Source of the DNA: JARFQW01 sp963842955
GTDB lineage: Bacteria > Pseudomonadota > Gammaproteobacteria > Steroidobacterales > XN24
Direction of reading: 5' to 3'
DNA: 64,000 bases
NCBI GenBank assembly: GCA_963842955.1
Contig: CAWJIJ010000003.1
Span: 1 to 64,000 of the forward strand
Position numbers and translations under genes: made by a program. Positions 1-10,832 of this stretch are shown here, piece after piece (the first letter of the stretch is position 1; each line of letters starts with the position of its first letter). The notes under the pieces were generated by a model, which was not told the origin of the DNA, did no database searches, and saw only the letters and a program-made list of their open reading frames with translations.

Positions 1-1
1 T

Positions 2-79
2 GGCGAGATCGGCTTCGGTACCGGGGACAGCTTCTGCACGACGCCGCCGGAGTGGTCGGTGCGGCCAACGGCACCGTAG
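2..79 (+). CDS. C-terminal end of an upstream protein (partial)
   Basis: From the left edge, one plus-strand frame reads 25 codons to a TAG at 77-79, ending in residues ..PPEWSVRPTAP. A strong rho-independent terminator begins about 30 bp later, which fits this being the 3' end of a real gene. The fragment is too short to assign a family; Gly, Cys and Pro content would suit a secreted protein, but that is only a guess. Confidence 0.4.
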   Translation, partial: GEIGFGTGDSFCTTPPEWSVRPTAP

Positions 80-110
80 TCCGGCGAAGCACTGTTCAAC
101 ATCGGTTGCG

Positions 111-140
111 CAAGGCCCCCTCGGGGGCCTTGTTTTTTTT
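111..140 (+). terminator. Rho-independent terminator of the upstream gene
   Basis: A perfect 10-bp stem, CAAGGCCCCC (111-120) with GGGGGCCTTG (123-132), has a 2-nt loop and is followed by eight T residues (133-140). The T-tract gives the plus-strand orientation. Confidence 0.9.
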
Positions 141-328
141 GGCGGTGCTGGTGAATACGCGTGGCCAGGCGGTTCGTCAGCCGCAAGTTGGCGTGCGCAC
201 ACCGGGGATTCGTCCGGTCTGCGGGGCGACTGATTGAGGGAAAATCCGGGGGTCCGCCCAAATCCGGCGGGTCGTCCAGAACGGGCGGCAGGGAAGCCGG
301 CCTTGCCGTCACGCCCATCCGGGTTGCG

Positions 329-808
329 CTACCGGGTCTTGATGCCGAACCGCGGCCGCCAGATGGCCAGCGCCACGTTGGCCACGGCGATGGCCAGCAG
401 GGCCCACCACGCGCCCCACTCGTCGCGTACCAGGCCCTGCAGGGTGGCCGGGTCGATCTCGCCGGTTACGGCGCGGGCTGATGCGCTGGCGGCGGCCTTC
501 ACCGGCCCGTCGATGGCCATCAGGCTGGACTCGAAAACGAGTAGTCCCGAAAGGGCTTTGGCCCAAACCCAGGGGGCGTTCTGAAAAGGAAAGTGGATGG
601 CCATGGCCAGCAGTCCGCTGATCAGGCAGATCAGCATGGAGGGCATGAGCAGCCACTTGGTGACGGGCACCAGGCTGGCCCGCAGGTCCGCATAGGACTG
701 AAGCGAGTCGACCGGCGGTGCCGAGGCCAGCACCAGCATGTACGCCGCAAGGCCTCCGGCATAGCCCATGCCGCTGACACTGTGCAGGAATTTGAGCAGG
801 CTTCGCAT
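329..808 (-). CDS. Small four-helix integral membrane protein (DUF2269-like)
   Basis: About 159 residues, dominated by hydrophobic segments: near residues 9-29 (HSVSGMGYAGGLAAYMLVLAS), 50-72 (WLLMPSMLICLISGLLAMAI), 80-100 (WVWAKALSGLLVFESSLMAI) and 130-150 (WWALLAIAVANVALAIW). The arrangement resembles DUF2269-type membrane proteins of unknown function. I chose the ATG at 808 because the protein then begins MRSLLKFLHS, as homologous membrane proteins do. An ATG at 868 has a better Shine-Dalgarno (GGAGGGG) and would add 20 polar residues. It lies 90 bp downstream of the hydrolase lipoprotein on the same strand, so the two may be co-transcribed. Function unknown. Confidence 0.7.
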   Translation of the reverse strand: MRSLLKFLHSVSGMGYAGGLAAYMLVLASAPPVDSLQSYADLRASLVPVTKWLLMPSMLICLISGLLAMAIHFPFQNAPWVWAKALSGLLVFESSLMAIDGPVKAAASASARAVTGEIDPATLQGLVRDEWGAWWALLAIAVANVALAIWRPRFGIKTR

Positions 809-897
809 GGACGGATTTTGCCCGAAACCTGACCATGCTTGCAGGAAACCCGGCGCGGAACGCGCCATCGAAGCGCCCAGCCCCTCCGGCCGGACGG

Positions 898-1848
898 CTA
901 AAACCCGGCGAGATAGTCGTCCATGGCCGTTTCCCAGAGCGGCGGGTCGTTCACCAGGAAATGCCCGTTCAGCCCCGGTGCGCGGCTGAATTCGGCAAAC
1001 GTCCCCAGGCCGCCGGCCGCGGCGAAGGCCTGGAAGTTCTCACGGCTGTAGGGGAGGCTGTAGAAGGAATCATTGGTCGCGTAGAGCCACAGCGACTGAC
1101 CGGGAAACCGCGCCGCGGACCCAACCAGCGCCCGGTTCACCTGGCGGTGATCGCCGCAGCCCTCGCCCAGCCATCCGCCCACGAAGTTCACGGCGCCCAG
1201 GTACACCTCCGGCCGGCGAGCCACGTAGGCGACCGACAGGATGCCGCCCCTGGAGGAGCCGCCGATTAGCATGCGGGTCGTGTCCACGTCCGGGCGCTGG
1301 CGCAGCCAGTCGGTCGCCGCGTCGAGGTCGTCCAGGGCGCGTTGCGCGCCAGCGAGGGCGGTGGCCGCCTCGCAGGAATAGCCGCCGCGACCGGGGCTGA
1401 AGCCCTCGTCATAGAGCCCGTCCGATGCGCCGCGGCCGCGACGCTGGGGATAGGCCACCATCCAGCCCCGCTCGGTGAAAAACCGGGTTACGGATTTGCT
1501 GACGAAGGTTTCTCCGAACAGGGAGGGGTCGGAACCGCTTCCGGTGGAGCCGTGGTTGAACACCAGCGTCGGGTAGCGGCCTTCCTGCGGGGGGCGAAAC
1601 AGAACCACTTCCAGGGTGACCGGCTGGTCGTTCTCCACGAACGGGGTCGTCGCCCGGGCATCCATGCGCACGGCGAAGGGCTGACAGATGCCGTCCACGA
1701 GATCGCTGGTCCCATCGCAGGTCTGCGGCGGGGGCGCGGGCGGCGGGGAAGACGTACTGCCCGCCGTTCCGGTGCCACTCCCGCCGCCGCAGGCGACCAG
1801 GCTCGGGGTTGTGCACAAGAGCAGGAGAAGAGAGAACCCGTATTTCAT
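898..1848 (-). CDS. Secreted lipoprotein alpha/beta hydrolase (dienelactone hydrolase/peptidase S9-like)
   Basis: The N-terminus MKYGFSLLLLLCTTPSLVAC is a lipoprotein signal with lipobox LVAC, followed by a Gly/Ser/Pro linker. The remainder is an alpha/beta hydrolase fold. NHGSTGSG forms the oxyanion-hole region, GGSSRGG near residue 200 is the nucleophile elbow with the catalytic Ser, and a C-terminal GHF around residue 300 probably supplies the His. The substrate is unknown; esterase or peptidase activity on an extracytoplasmic substrate is inferred. An alternative start 21 bp upstream exists, but the signal peptide favours 1848. It is likely anchored in the inner leaflet of the outer membrane. 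Confidence 0.8.
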   Translation of the reverse strand: MKYGFSLLLLLCTTPSLVACGGGSGTGTAGSTSSPPPAPPPQTCDGTSDLVDGICQPFAVRMDARATTPFVENDQPVTLEVVLFRPPQEGRYPTLVFNHGSTGSGSDPSLFGETFVSKSVTRFFTERGWMVAYPQRRGRGASDGLYDEGFSPGRGGYSCEAATALAGAQRALDDLDAATDWLRQRPDVDTTRMLIGGSSRGGILSVAYVARRPEVYLGAVNFVGGWLGEGCGDHRQVNRALVGSAARFPGQSLWLYATNDSFYSLPYSRENFQAFAAAGGLGTFAEFSRAPGLNGHFLVNDPPLWETAMDDYLAGF

Positions 1849-2074
1849 GAGCCCCGATCCGGACAACAAGACGTGGGGGAAATCTAGGCACTTACCGGCT
1901 CGTGGTCATCGCCCCAGGGACGAAATGCAGCCTGCCGGGACGAACGGTATGCCGGTGGCGACGGGCGAATACGATCGTCCGCCATGAGTTCCGGCGTCGC
2001 GCGGCGCCACGCTTGCACGCCAGGCCCCGGCTCCCTACGCTCCTTCGTCGGGGACATGGGGATAAAGCACTGCG

Positions 2075-2629
2075 ATGGCGGAACGATTGGAGATCACGCG
2101 CCTTCTCGGGCGCTGGCAGGAGGGTGACGCGTCCGCGTTCAAGGACTTGTCGCCCATCGTCTACGACGAGCTGCGAAGGCTGGCGGCCAGCCATATGCGC
2201 GGTGAGCGTTCCGGGCACACCCTCCAGGCGACGGCCCTCGTCCACGAAGCCTACATCCGCCTGGTGGGCGTGGAAGCCGACTTCGCCAGCCGCAAGCATT
2301 TCTTCGCGATGACCTCGCGGCTGATGCGGCGCGTCCTCGTGGACCACGCCCGCTCGGTCCAGAGCGCCAAGCGGGGCGGCGGCGCGATGAAGATAACGCT
2401 CGACGAATCGCGCATGCAGGCCGGCGGCAGCGACCCCTGCATCCTCGAACTCGATGAAGCGCTCAACAAGCTGGCCGCCATCGACGAACGAATGGCCAGG
2501 GGGGTGGAGCTGCTGTACTTCGGCGGTCTGACGTCGGAAGAGGCCGCGGAAGTCCTCGGCGTTTCCAGGACCACGCTGCACAACGACATGACGTTTGCGA
2601 AAGCCTGGCTGAAGGATGCCCTGAAGTAG
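2075..2629 (+). CDS. ECF-subfamily RNA polymerase sigma factor (TIGR02999 type)
   Basis: 184 residues with sigma-70 region 2 (about 10-85) and region 4 (about 125-180). Hallmarks of the TIGR02999 'Sig-70 X6' group are YDELRRLA, HTLQATALVHEAYIRL, RLMRRVLVDHAR and the region-4 helix-turn-helix LTSEEAAEVLGVSRTT. These sigma factors direct RNA polymerase to a few target promoters. Relatives are commonly encoded next to a Ser/Thr kinase with TPR repeats or another membrane regulator. Here the next 370 bp are empty and the next gene encodes a secreted structural protein, so the usual partner is absent from this locus. Confidence 0.9.
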   Translation: MAERLEITRLLGRWQEGDASAFKDLSPIVYDELRRLAASHMRGERSGHTLQATALVHEAYIRLVGVEADFASRKHFFAMTSRLMRRVLVDHARSVQSAKRGGGAMKITLDESRMQAGGSDPCILELDEALNKLAAIDERMARGVELLYFGGLTSEEAAEVLGVSRTTLHNDMTFAKAWLKDALK

Positions 2630-3006
2630 TTCCCGGGAACCAGACGAACCCTGCGCGTGATGGATTTCGCAGGGGGGAGGGGTATCAGGCGATGGCCGCG
2701 CGCGCCGGCTGTATCGCCAACCGTCCGGCCGACTGCCCCAACCTTGAGACCCGCCGGGCCCGGTAACGCGCTTCGCTCCTGAGCATTGCTCCCGCGCTGC
2801 CATCCAACTCTTCCAACGCGCGTCGTTCCGGGCCCCGGCAGCCGAATCCGTTGTGTTGGAGGAATGCCGAGGCTGAAACCATTCGATACAAAACAGATAG
2901 ATAGAACGTCTCCGAACTTTCTTTGAACAATTTCCTCGCGGCTTTCGCATGTCCGGGTAGAGCGCCGTGACTTGCGGCGGCCATCACCCGAAGCGAGGAA
3001 TCGACC
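2630..3006. other. Intergenic stretch, no gene seen
   Basis: 377 bp between the ECF sigma gene and the secreted-protein gene. Open frames here are antisense shadows without coding character. The last 20 bp carry the Shine-Dalgarno AGCGAGGA for the ATG at 3007. A promoter for that gene presumably lies here, possibly recognised by the adjacent sigma factor, but no confident -35/-10 pair can be named. Confidence 0.5.
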
Positions 3007-5430
3007 ATGAACATCGTCCATCGGCCCAAAGCGTGTCGTCCTTTCCACTGCGCTCGGCATTCTGCCCTTCGTGTTCCCGGGCAACGATGCTCTCGCCGAG
3101 GGATCGCCGTTGACCTGCGACCCGGCGGTCGCTGAAAACTGCACGCTGACCATTTCTCCCGCCGGAGGCGCAGGCGCCACCCTGACTGCTCCGGCGCCCG
3201 CTTTCCGGGCCCGCGTGGATGGAAGCGGTTTTGACATTCGCGGCACCGTCCAGCTGGGAGGCAGCCTGGCGCCCCTGCCGGGCACTTCGGTGGAAGGCGC
3301 CATGCTCTACGAGGCTGCACTGGTTGCCGAATACGCAAATCCTGCGGCCCCGGAGGAAGGCTTCCGCCGGCTACGCGGCACGGCCCTGATGCGCCGCCAC
3401 GCCAGCGCCGAGGCCGACCCCGGGTTCGGCATCCTCAGCCTGGGTGCGGAGCAGGAGTTCCGGGTCGATGTCGGCCTGGAGCTCGGGAGCATCCTCCGCG
3501 ACCAACTGGATGTTCAGCATCTCAACCCGGACCGTCCTTGCGAAGGGCAGGCTTCCCGGGAGACGACGGTTTCAGGGAATGTCCCTACTGGGTGTTTCGC
3601 GTCATTGACGAGCAATCCGTTGGTGCCGGCTTCGGCGGGACGGATGTGGGTCTGAACATGACGGCGTCCTCGTCGGCGTCGCAGAACGTCACGTTCCTGA
3701 TGGATCCCGAGGACTTCTTCACCTACGTCGGCTACACCTCCGGCTCAATGGACTCGGTAACGCTGAAGATCGAGCCCACCGCCGGCGCCAAGGAGCCCGG
3801 CGAGTCCATCATGACCGACGACAACGGCATCGGCTTCTCGCAGCATGGCTACATCCCGTTCTCGCCCCGCACCACCTACGGCATCGAGTCGGAGATCCAG
3901 GCGCTTGGCGCAAACTTCAGCGGTCACCTGGTAATCGACAAGAGCGCTATTCCGATCGGTCCCGGTGTCTTCATGGACGGAAGCGCCGTGTTCAGGTTCC
4001 CGCTGGACGAGCTGACCGGTGAAGCGAAATTCGACAACCATTGGCAGACCGGCGGCAACGGCGACGTCCGGCTGGAGGTCCCGTTGTACAAGGCCCTGAA
4101 GTGGGAGATGGCGCTGGGCGAGGCGACTGCCGGCGCAATGCTCACGTCGACCCGGCAGCACACCTACGTCAGCGGCGAACTCAACAAGGACTTCCCCTGG
4201 AAACCCGAAGGCCTGCCCCTGTCGCTGGACTACAGGAACAACTATCAGGTGGCCGCGGTTTTCGTGAACAACGTGGACCCGGACACCGCCGTTCCCTACG
4301 TGGACCTGGGCGACTCCTTTGTCCAGATGGAGGGGGAGTACCTGCTGGATTTCGGCCTGGGTAACCCGTCATCGGAGTTTGCTTACGAAGTCCGCAGCAA
4401 GGGCTATCTGCGTGCCGATGCGAGCCACGGCATCGAGTTCTGGGGCACTGTCGGTCAGGGCGCGTCGGCGACTATGCTCCACCCGCTGATCCAGGCCGGT
4501 GCCGATGCGACCCTGGCGCTGGCTTTCGATCCGGCCCGTCCCGACCGCGCGCGGATGGAAATGGTCGGTGAATTTTCCGTCGGCGGCGAAACGTTCAGCC
4601 AGCAGGCGCGCCTGCTCGTGACCCCGAAAGAAGGCTACCTGGGAGCGCCGCTGTCCTTCGACCCCGACCTGATCCTCAAAGCCTACAACGACATCCAGGC
4701 GGCCACCCGCGACGCCGAGGCGGAGGTCAACAAGCTGACCGTGGAGATCGAGCGTCAGCGCGCCGTGGTGCGGGCGGAGCGCGCAGAGCAGCAGGCGGCG
4801 GTGGACAGCGCCCAGCTCGACGTGGACTGGGCCCAGGCGCAGGTCAACAAGATCAACTACCAGATCTCCAGGCACTACTCGAACATCAGCTACTACAAGG
4901 GCCGCATCAAGTCCTGGTACAACTGGTACAAGAAACAGCCCTGGTACAAGAAGCCCGGCGCCTACGCCACCTACCTCGCCAAGGCGGCTTACTACAACGG
5001 CCTGATCGGCGCCCAGTACGTCGCGATCGGTGCGGAAAAGGCAGCGCTGGCGGTTGCCACTGCGGCCCTCGATGTGGCGAAGGGCGTTCTGCAGGTCGCC
5101 AGGGCCGCCCTGGTGGTTACGCCCATTGACCTGGACCCCCGCATCGGTCCGGTAGTCATCGCCCGCGACGTCGCCCTGGCCGCGCTGAACGCGCTGCAGC
5201 AAGCCATGCCCGAGATCCCGGACATTCCGGGGACCATCGAGGCGAGTGCCGGTTTCCGGTTCGATGCCAGCGGCATGACCCCTGAGTCCCGGGCCACCTA
5301 CTGCGACAACGGCAGCTGCATCGAGATTCGCGGCGGATCCTATGACCGTGATGCCGGACGGGCCTGCATCACGCTCCCCACGATGGACGGGCGGCGCGTG
5401 TGTACGGCTATCCCCGCCGAGCCCGTGTGA
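3007..5430 (+). CDS. Large secreted protein with C-terminal coiled coil, broken by two frameshifts
   Basis: The ATG at 3007 has a good Shine-Dalgarno and encodes MNIVHRPK. The signal peptide (VVLSTALGILPFVFPGNDALA) continues in the next frame, so one extra base sits at about 3031. The second frame runs to about 3540 (LNPDRPC), and the body resumes in the original frame with GFRECPYWVFRVIDEQ near 3560. The two shifts cancel, giving an ancestral protein of about 808 residues. The first two thirds look beta-rich, like a structural or surface protein. Residues from about 4690 to 5080 form an Ala/Glu/Gln-rich coiled coil (AEAEVNKLTVEIERQRAVV) interrupted by a Tyr/Trp/Lys-rich stretch. The C-terminus is Cys-containing. 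No enzyme family is recognised. Sequencing error or true decay are both possible. Confidence 0.65.
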
Positions 5431-5435
5431 TGCCC

Positions 5436-5488
5436 CAGGGGCCAAGGGCCCCTGTTTTCGCGGCGGCCTCCGGGTCGCCGCTTTTTTT
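5436..5488 (+). terminator. Composite double-hairpin terminator, copy A
   Basis: Immediately after the stop of the secreted-protein gene. Hairpin 1 is CAGGGGCC / GGCCCCTG (5436-5454) followed by TTTT. Hairpin 2 is GCGGCG / CGCCGC (5460-5481) followed by seven T residues. It is nearly duplicated 150 bp downstream. Confidence 0.85.
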
Positions 5489-5589
5489 ATTTTTCAATGG
5501 GTTAGCGTAGATCCGTACAACGCCGCACTTCTGCCGGAGCCGCGCTGAATCCACCCGGTGACGCCCGCCGAAACGTCTAGATGCCCCAA

Positions 5590-5640
5590 GGGCCAATGGC
5601 CCCTGACCTTGCGGCGACCCCCGGGTCGCCGCTTTTTTTT
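5590..5640 (+). terminator. Composite double-hairpin terminator, copy B
   Basis: A second copy of the arrangement at 5436-5488. Hairpin 1 is GGGCC / GGCCC (5590-5603). Hairpin 2 is a 10-bp stem GCGGCGACCC / GGGTCGCCGC (5611-5632), followed by eight T residues. The T-tract marks plus-strand termination, just before the 3' end of the convergent gpmI gene. Confidence 0.85.
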
Positions 5641-5642
5641 GC

Positions 5643-7286
<1,644 letters not shown>

Positions 7287-7565
7287 GACGGCTCCGGGGG
7301 TGGTCGGGCGGCAGGGCGCCGCCCGCGACGATCAAATCTTAATGGACAAGGATAAATCGTTCGCCGTTACAGATGCCACCTGCTCCGGGTCCGGGCGGGG
7401 GAGTCGGCGCGTTGCCGGCGTTCCGAATGCTTCGAGTCAGACCCGGCCGCAGCCGCTACCGGCCATCCCGGCAGAGGCGGTGCGCGGGTTCACTAAAAAA
7501 CCATGCCCGGTCCAGGGGAACGACCGGGCCGGAGCCCACGGCGGACGCCCGGAAGGATGCGCCCC

Positions 7566-10500
7566 CTAATGCGGTTCCTGCAGGAGCTTCTGGACGGACT
7601 CCAGCACTTTCACGGGAGCCTCGGGGCCTTTCTCGATGACGGTCTCGACCCGCCCGCTAAGGAGTGCGCGCTCGGTTTCGTCGAGTTCCTTGGCCGTCAG
7701 GACGATGACGGGAACCTCGCGCCACGCGGCGTGTGTTCGCATTTCGAGCAGAAAATCGAACCCGTCCATCACCGGCATCATCAGGTCGAGCAGAATCAGC
7801 CGGGGCGTCTGCCTGGCCATCGCATCGAGGGCTTCGCGGCCATTGCCAGCCTCGATGACCTGGAACCCCGCATCCCCGGCCGCCCGGCTGATGATGGCCC
7901 GCGCGGCCTCGTCATCCTCGACGACCAGGACCAGGTCGGACTCGTCGGCGCGGCCGAATCGCCGGAGAGTTTCCCTTAGCCGGTCCCGGTCCACCGGTTT
8001 GTTCAGGTAGTCCGTCGCGCCCAGCGAAAAGCCCCTGAACTTGTCATCGACAATCGTCAGCATCACCACCGGGATATCCTGAAGCCCGGCATCGCCCTTC
8101 AGCACCCTGAGGACCGACCAGCCGTCCATGCCGGGCATCATGACGTCCAGCGTGATCACTGCCGGCTGCAGTTCCCGGGCCAGCGCCAGGCCCTCGACGC
8201 CGCTGGCTGCCGTGCGTACCGAAAACCCGTCCTGCCGGAGTGTCCGGCCGATAAGATCGCGGGCCGTCGGGTCGTCATCGATCACCAGCACCAGGCCCCG
8301 ATCGCCCCCCTGAGCTTCCTGCTCCGCATGCTCGTCGGTCCCGGTATCTGGGCTTTGCGAGGAGGCCGCCGATCGCGCTGTGCCTGGCAGCGTGACCGGT
8401 ACTTCCATCGTGAAGGTGGAACCCTTGCCCAGCTCGCTTTCCACGGTGAGATCGCCGCCCAGCATGCGGCAGAAACGTCGTGACAGGGGCAGACCGAGAC
8501 CCGTGCCGCCGTAGTTGCGGGTGGTGGAATCCTCGACCTGCCCGAACTCCTCGAAGGCCGTTTCCATCTTGTCAGCGGGTATCCCGATGCCGCTGTCGCT
8601 GACGGCGATCACCAGCCAGTCGGATTCTCCGCGGGTCTCCCGCGTCGCCCGCAGAGTGACTTTTCCCTCATGGGTGAACTTGGCGGCGTTGGAAAGAAGA
8701 TTCAGCATGGACTGACGAAGCTTCGTCATGTCCTGGCGGGCGTTGCCGAGGTCACCGTCGCGGATGATCTCGAACTGGTTTTCGTTGGTCGCCATCAGCG
8801 GCCGCGCCGTGCCGGCTACCTGGTCGAGCAGGGCGTCGACGTCGATGTCCTCTGCGTAGGTTTCCATGCGCCCGGCTTCGACCTTGGACAAATCGAGCAC
8901 ATCATTGATCAGCCCCAGCAGGTGCGTGCCGGCCTGATGGATCTTTTTCAGGTCGGGAATAAAGTCGTCCTGGCCGTCGTCCTCGGCCTCTTCGATCAGG
9001 ATTTCGCTGTACCCGAGGATGGCGTTCATCGGCGTGCGCAGCTCGTGGCTCATATTGGCCAGAAACGTGCTCTTGGTTCGTGACGCCTGCTCGGCGCCTT
9101 CCTTGGCCTCGATCAGGTCCGTTTCCATGCGCTTGCGCTCGGTCAGATCCACCGCCATGACGATGGACTTGGGGCCGATGGGAGCGGCGCTCCACTCCGC
9201 GATCCGGTAGCTGCCGTCCTTGCAGCAGATACGCGCCTCCATGGGTTCGATGTTTCGATTCTCCCGGGCGGCGGCCTCGAGGCGCCCCTCCCATTCCTTG
9301 CGAAGTCCCGCCCGGTATTCCGGATCCGGAAAAGCGCGGGTCCACCAGACATCCAGGTTGGGTACGTCCTCCAGCGTCCAGCCGAACAGGTCGATGAAGC
9401 GCTGGTTGAAGAACTCGATGGGCGCGGCCTCCGCCATGTAGGCCACGGCCATGGGAAACGGCGTGGCCTCGATCAGCTTGCGCAGCTCCCGCTCGCTGCG
9501 TTCCAGAGCGGCCTGGGCCTCGTAGCGCTCCGAGAGGTCGTGCCAGACGACCAGGAGCACGTCGCGTTCGTCCACCGCGATCGGCGTCAGCGTGACCTCC
9601 ACGGGAATATCGCCGCCGTCCTTGCGCAAGTGAACCCAGTCGAAGCGCTGTTGGGTGCCTGCGATCGCGCGAGCGATCACTTCCTCGCCCCGGGACGAAG
9701 AGAGCTGCCCGTCGGGCTGAAACTTCGGCGACAGGCTGTCTGGCCGCCGGGAGAGGAGTTCGGCCCTGTCGGAATAGCCCAGCAGATCGACGGCGGCCTG
9801 GTTGCAGTCCGTGAAACGGCCGCCGTCCAGCAGCAGGTACGGGTCGGAGGAGGCACCGAACAATACCTTGAACCGGGCGACGCTGGCTTCGAGCTCTGCG
9901 GTGGCCTCCCGGACCCGATGGGAAATCGTGCGGTTCTGATTGAGGAGGAATCCCAGGAACAGGGTAATCAGCCCGGTTGCGCCGAGTCCGGACCAGAAGC
10001 TGAAGGTCGCCAGTTCTTCGTCCGGACCGCCGGAGAACCCGGGACCGAAGTCCCAGGCCAGCGTCAGGTCGGCCCCGGCGCTCGCGGTGCGAGTCGTCGA
10101 TTCATACAGGGTGGCGGGATCGCGCGCGCCGTAGACCTTGAGCAGGTCGCCGGGCCCCTTGATCGTGGGAAAGCGCCCCTCGATGAACAGGTTGACGCCG
10201 TCGAGCTCGTTGATCTCGAACAGGCCATCCACCAGCGCGTGGTAGTCCATAAGGCCCACGATGCCGAGGGTGCCCCCGGTATCTTCCAGCGACAGCACGA
10301 CCGGAGAATAGGTGCGCCCCTGGGCAGTGACAAAGGGGCGTCCCAGGACCGTCTGGCCGGACCGGGAGACCGCCACGTCCAGCGTCTCGGCGATCGAGGG
10401 CACTTCCGCCAGCGCAGCCTCATCGGACAGGGCCCCGCCAAAGTCGGTGGTGAACTGGATTGACCAGGAGCCATCCGCTGCGGGTCGGAGTATCGCGGTG

Positions 10501-10832
10501 GAGTCGATGAAGACGGCGGTGGCACGGGCCTCAAGGGCGTCGACGGCACCCAGGAACTCGTCCTCGGTAACACGCTCGGAGTTCTCGAACAGGACGGCGA
10601 TGCCCGACAGGGGCGCATAGCTTTCCTCGAGCCACGACAGGACCGTACCGGAGAGCCATTGTTCGGCCCGTGAGGCCTCCGCCCGCCAGGCATTCCACGC
10701 GTCCGCCCGGAAGGCTTCGCTGAGGACTCGCGAGCCCAGCACGCCGAGCAGGGCGAAGGCCACGAGCAATAGCCACAGGGCGCCCCTGCTCCGACGAGAG
10801 GTCCCTCCCGACCGGTCATGGGCGCCGGTCAT
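7566..10832 (-). CDS. Hybrid sensor histidine kinase with two receiver domains
   Basis: 1088 residues. The first transmembrane helix is at about 20-38 (LWLLLVAFALLGVLGS). A periplasmic CHASE-like sensor spans about 45-280, and a second helix lies at about 287-305 (GLGATGLITLFLGFLL). Then come two PAS domains (about 325-435 and 450-570) and a HisKA domain with the phospho-acceptor in FLANMSHELRTP (about His596). The HATPase_c domain has DSGIGIP and GGTGLGLPLSRR. Two REC domains follow, with phosphoacceptor Asp in TLDVMMPGMDG and LLDLMMPVMDG. No HPt domain and no output domain are present. Its ATG overlaps the stop of the TorT-like gene by 4 bp, so the periplasmic binding protein and kinase are probably translated together and act as a sensing pair. 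Confidence 0.93.
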   Translation of the reverse strand: MTGAHDRSGGTSRRSRGALWLLLVAFALLGVLGSRVLSEAFRADAWNAWRAEASRAEQWLSGTVLSWLEESYAPLSGIAVLFENSERVTEDEFLGAVDALEARATAVFIDSTAILRPAADGSWSIQFTTDFGGALSDEAALAEVPSIAETLDVAVSRSGQTVLGRPFVTAQGRTYSPVVLSLEDTGGTLGIVGLMDYHALVDGLFEINELDGVNLFIEGRFPTIKGPGDLLKVYGARDPATLYESTTRTASAGADLTLAWDFGPGFSGGPDEELATFSFWSGLGATGLITLFLGFLLNQNRTISHRVREATAELEASVARFKVLFGASSDPYLLLDGGRFTDCNQAAVDLLGYSDRAELLSRRPDSLSPKFQPDGQLSSSRGEEVIARAIAGTQQRFDWVHLRKDGGDIPVEVTLTPIAVDERDVLLVVWHDLSERYEAQAALERSERELRKLIEATPFPMAVAYMAEAAPIEFFNQRFIDLFGWTLEDVPNLDVWWTRAFPDPEYRAGLRKEWEGRLEAAARENRNIEPMEARICCKDGSYRIAEWSAAPIGPKSIVMAVDLTERKRMETDLIEAKEGAEQASRTKSTFLANMSHELRTPMNAILGYSEILIEEAEDDGQDDFIPDLKKIHQAGTHLLGLINDVLDLSKVEAGRMETYAEDIDVDALLDQVAGTARPLMATNENQFEIIRDGDLGNARQDMTKLRQSMLNLLSNAAKFTHEGKVTLRATRETRGESDWLVIAVSDSGIGIPADKMETAFEEFGQVEDSTTRNYGGTGLGLPLSRRFCRMLGGDLTVESELGKGSTFTMEVPVTLPGTARSAASSQSPDTGTDEHAEQEAQGGDRGLVLVIDDDPTARDLIGRTLRQDGFSVRTAASGVEGLALARELQPAVITLDVMMPGMDGWSVLRVLKGDAGLQDIPVVMLTIVDDKFRGFSLGATDYLNKPVDRDRLRETLRRFGRADESDLVLVVEDDEAARAIISRAAGDAGFQVIEAGNGREALDAMARQTPRLILLDLMMPVMDGFDFLLEMRTHAAWREVPVIVLTAKELDETERALLSGRVETVIEKGPEAPVKVLESVQKLLQEPH

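Noticed and set aside
4369..5445. Long minus-strand open frame of 358 codons opposite the secreted-protein gene
   Set aside because: Its sequence is a GC-rich mirror of the plus-strand gene with no motif, signal or ribosome-binding site; the plus strand has signal peptide and coiled coil.
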